From the NCBI RefSeq assembly GCF_002632465.1, contig NZ_NIBS01000007.1:62001-126000 (forward strand): DNA of 64,000 nt, given 5' to 3'. The notes under the pieces are model-generated. The model was not told where the DNA came from. It made no database searches and saw only the letters and a list, made by a program, of their open reading frames with translations. The position numbers were made by a program, and so were the translations under genes. Positions 17,640-28,217 of the stretch are shown one piece after another; within the stretch, counting starts at the first letter, position 1; each line of letters begins with the position of its first letter. Source of the DNA: Xenorhabdus budapestensis. Lineage in GTDB: Bacteria; Pseudomonadota; Gammaproteobacteria; Enterobacterales; Enterobacteriaceae.

Positions 17640-20342
17640 ATGTATAAACAAGCACCTATTAAGCCATCTGTCGTTCCCCGTTTTTACGCGCTGTTTATTA
17701 TTTTGCTTTTTACGTCTCTATTTTTATTCGGGTATAACTATTTTAATAGTTGGCTGACGGAGAAAAAATATGCTATCAGTAGTGTAACGGCCAAGATGCG
17801 ATTGCAGATTGAAGATTATCGCTATCATGCCGGTCGTATCTTCGAGCAGTCTAATATTCAGTCATCTTCCTCGCAGGAGGTTGCTGCATCATCGTTAGAA
17901 TTGCGCCCCAATATTTATTGGCTGGAAAGTCATAATAAAAATATCGATGCAATTATCTTTGGCCGCTACAACGATTCAAGTGTTCAACTGGCTCAGAGGT
18001 TATCTAACTATCTCGAAATTCTCTGGGGATCACGTAATGAATATGAATCTATGTATTATCTCAATGGCAAGGATAACAATTTACTACTGGTGACTACACA
18101 TCCTATTTTAAAACCGGAAATCAGGTTCAAAGAGAGTTATCTGACTCTAACTTCTGACGCTAAGCGTTCTGAAATGTTGGCACAATCAATAACATTGGAT
18201 GAAAAGGAAAGTATTTCATCCATTCACGTATTACGTGGTGAGAATATTTATTATTACACTTATAAAGCTGTGTTCAATTCACCAGGGCAATTAACTACAG
18301 TTATTGCCTTCGATTTACCTATTAATAATTTTTTGTCGGTTGATATGTTGCCAGCAAATTTTCGGTTATATCCGAATAATGAATATGAGCTTGAGAAGAC
18401 AGATAAGGTTGATGTTTCTTTAATCGGTTTTTGGCTGGAGTTTTCTCAACCACTTAAGAATATGCAGTATAAATTGATATATCAGGTTCCTGTAAAAACA
18501 CTTATTGTGGATTTATTGATCAGAAATATTTGGTTATTGTTTTCGATGTTGCTTTTCTTACTATTTTCATTTAGTGGATTACTTTATATCCGTCGTCGAT
18601 ATATCACTCCTAATGCATCAATGGATCAGGAGCTGAAAATCAAAGATTCTCTGGGAAATGATATTATTTCTAATATTCCTATCGGATTATTGGTTTATGA
18701 CTTTATGTCAAATCGGTTGATCAGTAGCAATAAGATTGCAGAGAAACTGATGCCTTATCTTGACTTAGGTAAAGTTAAGATCATGGCAGAACAACATAAT
18801 GGCGTCATTCAGACATCCATTGAGGATGCGGTTTATGAAGTAAAAATGTATAGAAGTAATTTATTACCAGAGACTTATCTATTCTTATTGCAGGGTAGAG
18901 ATCAAGACGTGATGGTCAGTAAGCGATTACAGCTTGCTCAACGAGAATATGATAAAAATGTGTACGCCAGACGTTCAATGTTGCAGAATATTAATTATGA
19001 AATAAAAAAACCGATTCAGGAGTTGAGTGATATAGCTATCCAATTGAAAAATATATCACAAGATGAAAATAAGCATGGTTTGTTGGATAAATTATTGCTT
19101 AAATCAGAATTCATCATAGAGTGGGTTGAAAATATTTCTTTGCTCAGTGAGTTAGAGTCTGGTGATTGGCAACCAGTCAATGAGGCATTTTCTTTATCTT
19201 CACAATTGGAGAATATATTGAAATTATCGTTGCCGACACTAAATTCTAAAGGATTGAGGATCTATTATCATTTTAATATTTCTCATGAATCGGTATTTTC
19301 TGGTGACGGAGCAGCATTAAATAAAATAGTTTTGCTATTGTTAAATTATGCTATCACAACAACCAGTTATGGTAAAATATCCCTGAGTGTCAGTAGCTCT
19401 GGTAAATATGACAATCATATACAGATTGAGTTGATTGACAGTGGTTCAGGTCTCAGTGATAAAGATCTTGCTAGTTTAAATTATCCTTTCTTGAATAAAT
19501 TAGCAGAAGACAAATATTATACAAATTCTGGACTGGTCTTTTATTTATGTAACCAATTGTGTAAAAAAATGGAGGGGAGCTTTGAAATTAAAAGTAAGCA
19601 GGGATTGGGGACTCATTATATTGTCAGTTTACCTTTTCCTCAATATGGTGAACATGTTGAAACCCCTCAGTTATTGGAAGGTATTATAGTACTAATAGAT
19701 ATCAGTAACCCCGAAATAAAAAAAATAATCCATAATCACCTTGATAATTATGGAGCAATATATTTTGACAAGAGTACGGAGAGTGTTACGGAAGAATACG
19801 ATATCATTCTTACTGATAAACAGTGCAAAGCAGAAAAGCCAACTATATTATTAGTAGGTAATTTGGTAGGGTTTAAGAAGATGAAACCTAATTTGGTTCA
19901 ATGTAATTACAACTTTGCTGGTGCTGTTATCAATGCGATATCGTTGCTGATTGAAGAAAATTTCAGTTTAGTTGAATCCGATGAAGTTGACTGGTGTTCG
20001 AAACAAGAATGTGATTCTGTTGAGAATGTCGATAGTAATATTTGTAATACCCTCAAAAGTTATCAAACACAGTTAGTAGACAGTAATTATGGGAAATTAT
20101 TTGTAGAGACAGTACCGATGGATATTACTAAACTGTATACTGATATGGAACGATATGACTTGATATCACTTTCGCAAACGATACACCGTCTTAAGGGTGC
20201 GTTTGCTATGTTAGACTTTAAATTGCTCAAATCATTATGTGAGGCATTGGAACAACACATAGCAGACAATAATGAAGTAGAAATTAAAAGTAGCATCAGC
20301 CGTATTGATTTCTTTGTCACAAAGCTGTTGCAGCCAAGGTAA
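17640..20342 (+). CDS. rcsD: Rcs phosphorelay intermediate RcsD
   Basis: The 900-residue inner-membrane protein begins MYKQAPIKPSVVPRFYALFI. It has one N-terminal membrane segment, a large periplasmic domain, a second segment (about 297-320, IWLLFSMLLFLLFSFSG), a degenerate kinase-like domain without usable catalytic His, and a C-terminal HPt domain. There HRLKGAFAML gives the phospho-accepting His near residue 849. RcsD passes phosphate from RcsC to RcsB in the envelope-stress relay controlling capsule and flagella. E. coli RcsD has 890 residues. rcsB follows after 8 bases. Confidence 0.95.
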   Translation: MYKQAPIKPSVVPRFYALFIILLFTSLFLFGYNYFNSWLTEKKYAISSVTAKMRLQIEDYRYHAGRIFEQSNIQSSSSQEVAASSLELRPNIYWLESHNKNIDAIIFGRYNDSSVQLAQRLSNYLEILWGSRNEYESMYYLNGKDNNLLLVTTHPILKPEIRFKESYLTLTSDAKRSEMLAQSITLDEKESISSIHVLRGENIYYYTYKAVFNSPGQLTTVIAFDLPINNFLSVDMLPANFRLYPNNEYELEKTDKVDVSLIGFWLEFSQPLKNMQYKLIYQVPVKTLIVDLLIRNIWLLFSMLLFLLFSFSGLLYIRRRYITPNASMDQELKIKDSLGNDIISNIPIGLLVYDFMSNRLISSNKIAEKLMPYLDLGKVKIMAEQHNGVIQTSIEDAVYEVKMYRSNLLPETYLFLLQGRDQDVMVSKRLQLAQREYDKNVYARRSMLQNINYEIKKPIQELSDIAIQLKNISQDENKHGLLDKLLLKSEFIIEWVENISLLSELESGDWQPVNEAFSLSSQLENILKLSLPTLNSKGLRIYYHFNISHESVFSGDGAALNKIVLLLLNYAITTTSYGKISLSVSSSGKYDNHIQIELIDSGSGLSDKDLASLNYPFLNKLAEDKYYTNSGLVFYLCNQLCKKMEGSFEIKSKQGLGTHYIVSLPFPQYGEHVETPQLLEGIIVLIDISNPEIKKIIHNHLDNYGAIYFDKSTESVTEEYDIILTDKQCKAEKPTILLVGNLVGFKKMKPNLVQCNYNFAGAVINAISLLIEENFSLVESDEVDWCSKQECDSVENVDSNICNTLKSYQTQLVDSNYGKLFVETVPMDITKLYTDMERYDLISLSQTIHRLKGAFAMLDFKLLKSLCEALEQHIADNNEVEIKSSISRIDFFVTKLLQPR

Positions 20343-20350
20343 CCAATAAT

Positions 20351-21001
20351 ATGAATAACCTTAATGTCATTATTGCTGATGACCATCCCATTGTTTTATT
20401 TGGCATCCGCAAGTCACTTGAGCAAATTGAGTGGATTAATGTTGTCGGTGAGTTTGAAAATTCGACTACACTGATTAATAGTTTGCCACATATAGAAGCG
20501 GATGTTCTCATAACAGATTTGTCAATGCCCGGTGACAAATATGGTGATGGCATCACCCTGATAAAATATATTAAACGCCATTTTCCGACACTAGCTGTCA
20601 TCGTTCTTACGATGAACAATAATCCGGCTATTTTAAGTGCAGTACTTGAACTTGATATTGAGGGAATTGTGTTAAAGCAGGGAGCACCAACAGATTTACC
20701 TAAGGCTCTTTCTGCACTGCAAAAAGGGAAGAAATTTACACCTGAAAGTGTTTCTAAATTGTTGGAGAAAGTTAATGCTAACGGTTATGGAGATAAACGT
20801 TTATCTCCGAAAGAGAGTGAAGTACTGCGTTTATTTGCTGAAGGTCTTCCCGTTACAGATATTGCTAAGAAGCTTAATCGTAGTATAAAAACCATTAGTA
20901 GCCAGAAAAAATCAGCGATGATCAAACTGGGAGTTGATAACGACATTGCATTACTTAATTATTTATCTTCAGTCACTATTGACAATGATATGATTAAATA
21001 A
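20351..21001 (+). CDS. rcsB: Response regulator RcsB
   Basis: The 216-residue protein has a receiver domain (residues 1-125; acidic pair in IADDHP and phospho-acceptor Asp56 in VLITDLSMPG) and a LuxR-type helix-turn-helix (about 148-205, LSPKESEVLRLFAEG). Phosphorylated RcsB, alone or with RcsA and other partners, activates capsule genes and represses flhDC. The flagellar genes at the left of this window are therefore likely under its indirect control. Length matches E. coli exactly. It is co-transcribed with rcsD. Confidence 0.97.
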   Translation: MNNLNVIIADDHPIVLFGIRKSLEQIEWINVVGEFENSTTLINSLPHIEADVLITDLSMPGDKYGDGITLIKYIKRHFPTLAVIVLTMNNNPAILSAVLELDIEGIVLKQGAPTDLPKALSALQKGKKFTPESVSKLLEKVNANGYGDKRLSPKESEVLRLFAEGLPVTDIAKKLNRSIKTISSQKKSAMIKLGVDNDIALLNYLSSVTIDNDMIK

Positions 21002-21025
21002 CCAATAATTATCTTTCCTGAGTGT

Positions 21026-21053
21026 AAGATCGGTGATTAAGATTACCGATCTT
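21026..21053. terminator. Hairpin terminator between convergent rcsB and rcsC
   Basis: A perfect 9-10 bp stem (AAGATCGGT against ACCGATCTT) with a 10-base loop lies in the 157-bp gap between the convergent genes. It probably serves both directions; there is no strong T tract. Confidence 0.65.
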
Positions 21054-21158
21054 ATATTATAAAAATGGTAATTATAGTTGCTTTTGAATACATATTCCTA
21101 TTATTCTCAGTTATCATTTGTCTTAGGCACTATCATCTAACTCATAGTAATTATGCTT

Positions 21159-24035
21159 TTAGAGATTAGTTTCCTTGTTGCTGACTACAGTCTGGTATCT
21201 TTCAGGTAAATACTCTATTAATGTATCCTTCAATTTTGTTAGTGACACAGGTTTCAATAGACAATAATCCATGCCGATATCGACACAACGTTGTCTTTCT
21301 TCTGCCATTGCATTAGCTGTGATACCAATAATTGGTTTATTATAGCCTTTATTTCTTAAGTATTTTGTGAATTCATACCCATCCATATTTGGCATATTAA
21401 CATCTGTTAGAATAATATCAGTTTTATTATTTTCCAGATGTTCAATAGCATCAATACCATCGTTAGCCATTTCTGTCTTGAATCCTAACGAATTTAACTG
21501 TTCGACCAATAAATGACGATTGATAGGGTGATCATCAACAACTAAAACTTTAATTGAATTTAATCTATCATCTGTTTTGATAGAGCTTTTCGAAACAGGA
21601 GGTTGGAGTGTATTATTATTAGACAGCAGATCATCAATGAAATAAATAATATCACTGATTTGGTAAGTGTTATGTACCCAATAATTATTTTGAGTTTTTT
21701 CTGGTGAACCAATATGGCTCTCTGATATTTCAATATAATAACGAACGGCAATATCCAGTTCAATAGGCTGGTCACTGACTAACAATTCAGTACCGTCGAT
21801 TTGACTCTCATTATATGAAGTAATTTGAAAATGTGCTTTTGTCAAAAGATTATATAGATATTCTTCTAAATAATCATTACGAACAGCTAATATAATTTTC
21901 TGTTGAGTATGGTTCGGAGAAAACGTGTTAGCGCGATGTTTTTCCTTATCGTATTTTGCATTATATAAAGGAAGCCGGATAGAAAAAATGCTACCAACAT
22001 ATTGTTGTGATACAAACTCAATATCACCATCCATCAGGTTGATTAGTTTTTCACAAATCGCTAAACCTAGCCCTGTACCTTGTGATGCATTCTCTTTATT
22101 GGCACTGGTCTGAAAAAATGGTTCGAACAACTGCGTTTGTAATTTATGCTCGATTCCTAATCCTGTATCTTTAATGCTGATATACAGGTAGTCATGTCTC
22201 ACCGTAATGGATATGACAATACAGCCAATTTCTGTAAATTTAATTGCATTATTTAGCAGATTAGAAATAATTTGTTGTAATCTTACCGGGTCGTTATTCA
22301 TATAGTCAGGAACATCTGGGTTGATGTAACAGTAGAATCCCAGGTTTTTTTTCGTTATAAGAGGAAGATAGTTTGAAATTACATGCGATATGACTTCTTT
22401 ACAGCTAAATTGTTTAACATCAATTTTAAGTTGGTTAGATTCTATTTTGGAAAAATCGAGAATATCGCTAATGATTTTCAATAATAGCGATGAGGAGTTA
22501 TTCATTGTTGATAATAACCGCGCAGCTTCTGATTCTAATGGGTAAGATTGCAATAATTCCAGATTTCCAATGATGCCATATAGTGGTGTCCTCAACTCAT
22601 GGCTAACGGTTGCCAGAAACATTGATTTCGCCTGGTTGGCTTGTTCTGCGGCTGAAGCCATATCTTGTAATGATTTCTCCATTTTAGCCCGGGTACTAAT
22701 ATCAACCAGAACACAGATTGCCACTTCCTCATTGCGATAACGTGAATGTACGAAGCTAATTTGTAGATGATTATTATTACTAGTAACAATATCAATATAG
22801 CTGCTGGTTTTATCACAAATGATATCGATGATACGTTTTTGATCTTCGAACGTTAGCATTCGAGTATAGTTATGTGCAAGTTCATTACTCAGTATATTAG
22901 CACCATCACTGATCCGTAAAATGCTAATGCCAACAGGAGCAGAGGCAACGATTTTATGATTGAATTGTTCATGTTCTTCAAGGCGGAAAGCATTATTTTC
23001 AGCAGGGGAAAACATTTTACGTTCGAACAGCCAAACGAAAGAAATGATCAAAATTGCAGAGATAATATTTAAGACGAGACTGTTAATGATTTTTAACTTG
23101 AATCCATCAAAAATATTTTTTAGAGGCAAGGCATATATAACACTGAATGATGATGGAGCCAAACGCCTCTTTAACACTAAGTGACTATAATCTTCATTAT
23201 AGCCAAAGTAAGGGATCTGTATATTATAACCTACGGGATAAGACTTATTATCATTTCTTAACGGATAATGTAACACAGGCTTATTATGCTGATTAAGTAA
23301 CGTTAGCGTTGCATCTGTATTAGGTCTTTGTAAAAAATTTTCCAGCCTGATAGGTTGTTCGACACCTATTATTGCGACCATTTTTCCATTGTTATAAATA
23401 GGGGAAAGAATATAAAAGCTACCACTGTCTGGAGTTGTACCCACCGCAAGCCAATAGATATTCTGTTCTTTTCCTTGTTGCTGCACGAATACTAACTGGC
23501 GGTAATTTTCATAGACCATCTTTTTCAGCGTATCAGGCTCTGTTATTGCACCACGAATTGGAAAATTCACCATACACATGCTTTGGACATCAGCCAAAAA
23601 AATTTGGTTTACTCCCTGTGGCATTACAACATTATCTTTCCAGAAAAAGATGAGATTATTTAAGGCATGTAAATAATTATAAGGTTCATTACGTAATAGT
23701 TCACAATTTGAATTCATATTCAGAGGAGTATACAAAAATTGTGAGTTATTATATGGCGGGTTAATAGTCAGAGTTTTTTTATTCTCTTGTGATAAATATT
23801 TCTCTACCATATATTGAAGGTCGTGTAAGGTATTAGTAGTTTCTCGCACATAAGAGAACATTATATCGTAGTCAGAATTATATTCTTGACGGATGTCTGA
23901 TCTCGCTTTATTAAAAAGATTTGCCAGATAAAAACTGGTTAATAAGGCACCTAATGCCCATAACATAAAACCAAGCACCCGAAAAAGGTAGCGGGATATC
24001 TTTAGTGATGTTCGGAATGAAGATAGATATCTCAA
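21159..24035 (-). CDS. rcsC: Hybrid sensor histidine kinase RcsC
   Basis: The 958-residue inner-membrane protein begins MRYLSSFRTSLKISRYLFRV. It has a first membrane segment (about 20-40), a periplasmic domain, a second segment (about 318-337), a PAS-like linker, the kinase core with His479 in ATVSHELRTPLYG and ATP-binding boxes (GTGLGLAICEKL), an RcsC-type ABL domain and a C-terminal receiver with Asp878 in ILTDVNMPNMDGY. It starts the RcsC-RcsD-RcsB phosphorelay. E. coli RcsC has 949 residues with the same His479. It is convergent with rcsDB. Confidence 0.96.
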   Translation of the reverse strand: MRYLSSFRTSLKISRYLFRVLGFMLWALGALLTSFYLANLFNKARSDIRQEYNSDYDIMFSYVRETTNTLHDLQYMVEKYLSQENKKTLTINPPYNNSQFLYTPLNMNSNCELLRNEPYNYLHALNNLIFFWKDNVVMPQGVNQIFLADVQSMCMVNFPIRGAITEPDTLKKMVYENYRQLVFVQQQGKEQNIYWLAVGTTPDSGSFYILSPIYNNGKMVAIIGVEQPIRLENFLQRPNTDATLTLLNQHNKPVLHYPLRNDNKSYPVGYNIQIPYFGYNEDYSHLVLKRRLAPSSFSVIYALPLKNIFDGFKLKIINSLVLNIISAILIISFVWLFERKMFSPAENNAFRLEEHEQFNHKIVASAPVGISILRISDGANILSNELAHNYTRMLTFEDQKRIIDIICDKTSSYIDIVTSNNNHLQISFVHSRYRNEEVAICVLVDISTRAKMEKSLQDMASAAEQANQAKSMFLATVSHELRTPLYGIIGNLELLQSYPLESEAARLLSTMNNSSSLLLKIISDILDFSKIESNQLKIDVKQFSCKEVISHVISNYLPLITKKNLGFYCYINPDVPDYMNNDPVRLQQIISNLLNNAIKFTEIGCIVISITVRHDYLYISIKDTGLGIEHKLQTQLFEPFFQTSANKENASQGTGLGLAICEKLINLMDGDIEFVSQQYVGSIFSIRLPLYNAKYDKEKHRANTFSPNHTQQKIILAVRNDYLEEYLYNLLTKAHFQITSYNESQIDGTELLVSDQPIELDIAVRYYIEISESHIGSPEKTQNNYWVHNTYQISDIIYFIDDLLSNNNTLQPPVSKSSIKTDDRLNSIKVLVVDDHPINRHLLVEQLNSLGFKTEMANDGIDAIEHLENNKTDIILTDVNMPNMDGYEFTKYLRNKGYNKPIIGITANAMAEERQRCVDIGMDYCLLKPVSLTKLKDTLIEYLPERYQTVVSNKETNL

Positions 24036-24147
24036 GAGGTCGCCTGATAAAAAATGTGATTAATAATAACTGTTAACAGCATATACTAGTGTAGCAGGGA
24101 ATACAAAGCAGCATTTTGTACCTGGCATTCTTTGAAAAAAATGGCAC

Positions 24148-24179
24148 AAAAAAGCAGGCATTTTAATGCCTGCTTTTTT
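24148..24179 (-). terminator. Terminator of gyrA
   Basis: A 15-bp perfect stem (AAAAAAGCAGGCATT against AATGCCTGCTTTTTT) with a two-base loop. It lies 95 bp after the gyrA stop. The A and T tracts make it a good terminator in either direction, shielding rcsC from gyrA transcription. Confidence 0.92.
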
Positions 24180-24274
24180 AATACTTTGTGGGTTTTTCAG
24201 ATTTGCAGCTTTATTAGCTGCAATCCGAAATTCATTAAGTATAATTTTATGGATGAATCAGGAAAAGACGGATA

Positions 24275-26914
24275 TTATTCCTGACCTTCTGATTCATTAC
24301 TTCCTTCATCGGCGGAAGAGGCTGCTGTATTGCCATCCTCTTCATCATCAGGTTCAGCAACACGCTGCAAACCCACAACTTTTTCATCATCTGCTGTGCG
24401 GATCAAGGTGACACCTTGGGTATTACGTCCGACAGTACTGACTTCAGAAACACGGGTACGAACCAATGTTCCCGCATCAGTAATCATCATGATCTGGTCA
24501 GTTGGTTCAACCTGAATTGCACCAATCACGTTGCCGTTACGTTCACTGACTTTGATGGAGATAACGCCTTGGGTTGCACGAGACTTCGTTGGGTATTCTT
24601 TCTGGGCAGTACGTTTTCCATAACCATTTTCAGTGACTGTCAGGATTTGACCTTCTCCACGAGGAATGATCAAGGAAACAACTTTATCTCCTTCCGCCAG
24701 TTTGATACCACGGACTCCGGTCGCAGTACGCCCCATAGCGCGGACGCCTTTCACGCGAACTGTACCATCTTCCAGTGTCTCTTCTTCCTCTTCGAGGAAG
24801 CGGACGACTTTACCCTGTGCAGAGAATAGCATAACTTCGTTGCTGCCATCAGTGAGGTCAACGCCGATCAGTTCATCTCCTTCATTCAGGTTAACTGCAA
24901 TGATACCGGCACTACGCGGACGACTGAACTCGCTGAGTTTCGTCTTCTTAACGACCCCACTTGCTGTCGCCATGAATATGTTCAATCCTTCTTCATATTC
25001 ACGAACAGGCAGAATGGCCGTAATACGTTCGTCTTGTTCCAATGGCAGCAGGTTAACTATAGGTCGGCCACGGGCACCACGACTCGCTTCTGGCAATTGA
25101 TAAACTTTCAGCCAGTACATCTGACCTTTGTTGGAGAAGCAAAGAATAGTGTCGTGGGTATTGGCTACCAACAGACGTTCAATGAAATCCTCTTCTTTGA
25201 TACGTGCTGCTGATTTACCTTTACCGCCACGGCGTTGTGCTTCGTAATCAGACAAAGGTTGGTATTTCACGTAACCTTGATGGGATAGTGTTACCACAAT
25301 ATCTTCCTGATTGATCAGGTCTTCAATATTGATATCTGCGGAATTTTCAGTCAATTCAGTACGACGTTTATCATTGTACTGTTCTTTGATAGCAAGTAAC
25401 TCTTCCCGAATGACTTCCAGCAAGCGTTCCGGGCTTTCCAGAATGAACATCAGTTCAGCAATGACTTTCAACAGTTCACGATATTCGTCGAGCAGTTTTT
25501 CATGCTCCAGCCCTGTTAATTTCTGTAAACGCAGATCCAAAATGGCCTGTGCTTGCTGCTCGGTCAGGTAATACTTACCGTCACGAATACCAAATTCTGG
25601 TTCCAGCCATTCAGGGCGTGCAGCATTATTACCAGCCTGTGCCAGCATTGCTGCAACATTGCCTAATTCCCATGCTTGAGAAATGAGGCTTGCTTTAGCT
25701 TCAGCAGGCGTTGGAGCTTGGCGGATCAGTTCGATCACAGGATCGATATTCGCCAGTGCAATAGCTAGTGCCTCAAGGATATGAGCGCGGTCACGAGCTT
25801 TACGCAGTTCAAAAATTGTTCTGCGAGTGACAACTTCACGGCGGTGGCTGACAAATGCAGAAAGAATATCCTTCAGGTTAAGTAGCTTAGGTTGCCCTTG
25901 ATGTAGAGCAACCATATTGATACCGAATGAAACCTGCAACTGGGTGAGTGAATATAAGTTATTCAGGACAACCTCACCAACAGCATCGCGTTTCACTTCG
26001 ATAACGATACGCATACCATCTTTATCGGATTCGTCACGTAATGCACTGATCCCTTCAATACGCTTTTCCTTCACCAATTCAGCAATTTTCTCGATCAGGC
26101 GCGCTTTATTTACTTGATAAGGGATTTCACTGACGATAATGGTTTCACGGCCCTTTTTTTCGTCAGTCTCGATTTCTGCACGGGCACGGATATAAATTTT
26201 ACCGCGGCCAGTACGATAAGCCTCCTGAATACCGCGACGCCCATTAATAATGGCCGCTGTTGGGAAATCAGGCCCCGGGATATATTCCATTAGGCCTTCA
26301 ATACTGATGTTTTCATCATCAATATAGGCCAGACAGCCATCAATCACCTCAGATATATTATGAGGTGGGATGTTAGTCGCCATGCCGACCGCTATCCCTG
26401 ATGAACCGTTCACCAGTAAGTTAGGAATACGGGTTGGCATTACATCGGGAATTTGCTCTGTACCATCATAGTTAGGCACAAAATCGACAGTTTCTTTTTC
26501 TAAGTCCGCCAGCAATTCATGGGCTACTTTTGCCATGCGTACTTCGGTATAACGCATTGCAGCCGCAGAATCGCCATCGACTGACCCGAAGTTCCCCTGG
26601 CCGTCAACCAGCATGTAACGCATGGAGAATGGCTGTGCCAGACGTACAATCGTGTCATAAACAGCGGTGTCACCATGTGGATGGTATTTACCAATCACAT
26701 CCCCAACAACGCGGGCAGATTTTTTATAGGGTTTATTCCAATCATTTCCCAATACATTCATCGCAAAAAGTACACGGCGATGTACTGGCTTTAGTCCATC
26801 TCGAACATCTGGCAGTGCACGTCCAACAATAACGGACATCGCATAATCCAGATATGAGCTTTTCAGCTCTTCTTCGATATTGACCGGGGTGATTTCTCTG
26901 GCAATGTCGCTCAT
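24275..26914 (-). CDS. gyrA: DNA gyrase subunit A
   Basis: The 879-residue protein is the DNA breakage and reunion subunit of gyrase. It begins [20 protein letters not shown] and has the winged-helix and tower domains with the catalytic Tyr in RYTEVRMAK near 122. A C-terminal beta-pinwheel with QRRGGKGKS (GyrA box) follows. The quinolone-determining stretch reads HGDTAVYD, so position 83 is Thr where E. coli has Ser. The pinwheel carries an acidic insertion ([11 protein letters not shown]) absent in E. coli. The start at 26914 was chosen by alignment to E. coli; an ATG six codons upstream has no usable ribosome site. It is divergent from ubiG. Confidence 0.97.
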   Translation of the reverse strand: MSDIAREITPVNIEEELKSSYLDYAMSVIVGRALPDVRDGLKPVHRRVLFAMNVLGNDWNKPYKKSARVVGDVIGKYHPHGDTAVYDTIVRLAQPFSMRYMLVDGQGNFGSVDGDSAAAMRYTEVRMAKVAHELLADLEKETVDFVPNYDGTEQIPDVMPTRIPNLLVNGSSGIAVGMATNIPPHNISEVIDGCLAYIDDENISIEGLMEYIPGPDFPTAAIINGRRGIQEAYRTGRGKIYIRARAEIETDEKKGRETIIVSEIPYQVNKARLIEKIAELVKEKRIEGISALRDESDKDGMRIVIEVKRDAVGEVVLNNLYSLTQLQVSFGINMVALHQGQPKLLNLKDILSAFVSHRREVVTRRTIFELRKARDRAHILEALAIALANIDPVIELIRQAPTPAEAKASLISQAWELGNVAAMLAQAGNNAARPEWLEPEFGIRDGKYYLTEQQAQAILDLRLQKLTGLEHEKLLDEYRELLKVIAELMFILESPERLLEVIREELLAIKEQYNDKRRTELTENSADINIEDLINQEDIVVTLSHQGYVKYQPLSDYEAQRRGGKGKSAARIKEEDFIERLLVANTHDTILCFSNKGQMYWLKVYQLPEASRGARGRPIVNLLPLEQDERITAILPVREYEEGLNIFMATASGVVKKTKLSEFSRPRSAGIIAVNLNEGDELIGVDLTDGSNEVMLFSAQGKVVRFLEEEEETLEDGTVRVKGVRAMGRTATGVRGIKLAEGDKVVSLIIPRGEGQILTVTENGYGKRTAQKEYPTKSRATQGVISIKVSERNGNVIGAIQVEPTDQIMMITDAGTLVRTRVSEVSTVGRNTQGVTLIRTADDEKVVGLQRVAEPDDEEDGNTAASSADEGSNESEGQE

Positions 26915-27057
26915 GGAGCCACTGTCCCTCATACTCCGAATTCAAAGGCTTAGAATTATACCACAAATTGACGGTTTTATAAAAACCAGATGCGGGTATT
27001 TCAAGATTAAGATGTGTATAATATTTTCTTATCACACATCCCCATAATACTGTTACA

Positions 27058-27102
27058 TTTTCTGTGAATCAGTTTTCTGTGAACCAGTTTTCTGTGAAAC
27101 AG
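27058..27102. repeat. Three tandem copies of a 15-bp unit before ubiG
   Basis: TTTTCTGTGAATCAG, TTTTCTGTGAACCAG and TTTTCTGTGAAACAG follow without gap. Each unit is five codons long and carries a GTG in the same frame as ubiG, so an N-terminally extended product starting [10 protein letters not shown] is formally possible. Confidence 0.85.
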
Positions 27103-27123
27103 CCTCTAGGAGCGATATTACTG

Positions 27124-27858
27124 ATGAACGCTAAAACCCCCGATTCACTCATTCAATCACACACTAATGTGGATCAACAGGAAATCGAAAAATTTGAAGC
27201 CGTTGCTTCCCGATGGTGGGATCTTGAAGGTGAATTCAAACCATTGCATCGCATTAATCCATTGCGTTTAAACTACATCCTGCAACGGGCTGAGGGTCTT
27301 TTCAATAAGAAAGTATTAGATGTTGGATGTGGTGGTGGGATCCTATCAGAAAGTATGGCTTGTGAAGGGGCGGATGTGACCGGTTTGGACATGGGTTTTG
27401 AGCCACTACAAGTTGCCCGGCTGCATGCGTTGGAATCTGGTATATCAGTTAAATATGTGCAGGAAACGGTAGAAAGCCATGCTGAGCAACATCCACATTC
27501 CTATGATGTAGTAACCTGCATGGAAATGCTTGAACATGTACCGGATCCAGAATCCGTCATTCGTGCGTGCGCCAAATTAGTTAAGCCTGGTGGTCATGTC
27601 TTTTTTTCAACTATTAATCGCAATCGAAAAGCATGGTTAATCGCTGTCATCGGTGCAGAATATATTTTAAACATGGTGCCAAAAGGGACACACGATGCGA
27701 AAAAATTTATTCGCCCTTCAGAGCTGATTGGCTGGCTGGATAAAACCTCACTGAAAGATCAACATATTATCGGTTTACATTACAATCCGTTAACAGATAA
27801 ATTCCGACTTGGACACAATGTGGATGTGAACTACATGCTTCATACCCGATCAGCCTAA
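27124..27858 (+). CDS. ubiG: Ubiquinone biosynthesis O-methyltransferase UbiG
   Basis: The 244-residue SAM-dependent methyltransferase performs both O-methylation steps of ubiquinone synthesis on the membrane-associated Ubi complex. [20 protein letters not shown] lies near residue 25, the SAM motif I is [13 protein letters not shown] near 63, and [11 protein letters not shown] near 130 is the post-I motif. The ATG at 27124 gives the family start MNAKTPD; GGAG lies 11 bases upstream. Earlier in-frame GTG codons fall in the 15-bp repeats. It is divergent from gyrA, as in E. coli. Confidence 0.95.
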   Translation: MNAKTPDSLIQSHTNVDQQEIEKFEAVASRWWDLEGEFKPLHRINPLRLNYILQRAEGLFNKKVLDVGCGGGILSESMACEGADVTGLDMGFEPLQVARLHALESGISVKYVQETVESHAEQHPHSYDVVTCMEMLEHVPDPESVIRACAKLVKPGGHVFFSTINRNRKAWLIAVIGAEYILNMVPKGTHDAKKFIRPSELIGWLDKTSLKDQHIIGLHYNPLTDKFRLGHNVDVNYMLHTRSA

Positions 27859-28000
27859 CAGAAGCAATTAAAGGATTAATAAAGCAACAAATAGATCTTA
27901 TTTTTAAGATTTTATTTTTAGGTTTTCGCCGATAGGTTTGCGAAAGTAACATCAAGTAACTACGCAGGTTATCGGCTTTTCGGCAAAATTAATCCTCAAG

Positions 28001-28009
28001 TTATCCACA
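28001..28009 (+). promoter_or_regulatory. DnaA box upstream of nrdA
   Basis: TTATCCACA is a perfect high-affinity DnaA box. E. coli nrdAB is also under DnaA control, which couples dNTP supply to replication. It lies 209 bp before the nrdA start. Confidence 0.7.
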
Positions 28010-28047
28010 AAACTTCCTGATCTTGTACACTTGATAAAACGCGAAAT

Positions 28048-28095
28048 TAACATTATCTTGTTATTACAGTTTTATTCACCCCCTATATATTGTGT
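28048..28095 (+). promoter_or_regulatory. Pair of NrdR-like boxes upstream of nrdA
   Basis: A 16-mer at 28048-28063 (TAACATTATCTTGTTA) has perfect outer dyad arms. A second at 28080-28095 (CCCCTATATATTGTGT) differs from the NrdR-type palindrome mainly at its first half. Their starts are 32 bp apart, three helical turns, the usual arrangement for NrdR repression of ribonucleotide reductase genes. Site matching was by eye. Confidence 0.6.
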
Positions 28096-28217
28096 TTCTG
28101 GACGTTTCACTACTACTAGTTCCCAACTGATTTTCAGTCATCTTGGGGGCATCGTGCCGTCAATGGTCAGGAAAGGCAATTATAGGCGAAATACGAAAAG
28201 AGAAGGTGTATTTCCTC

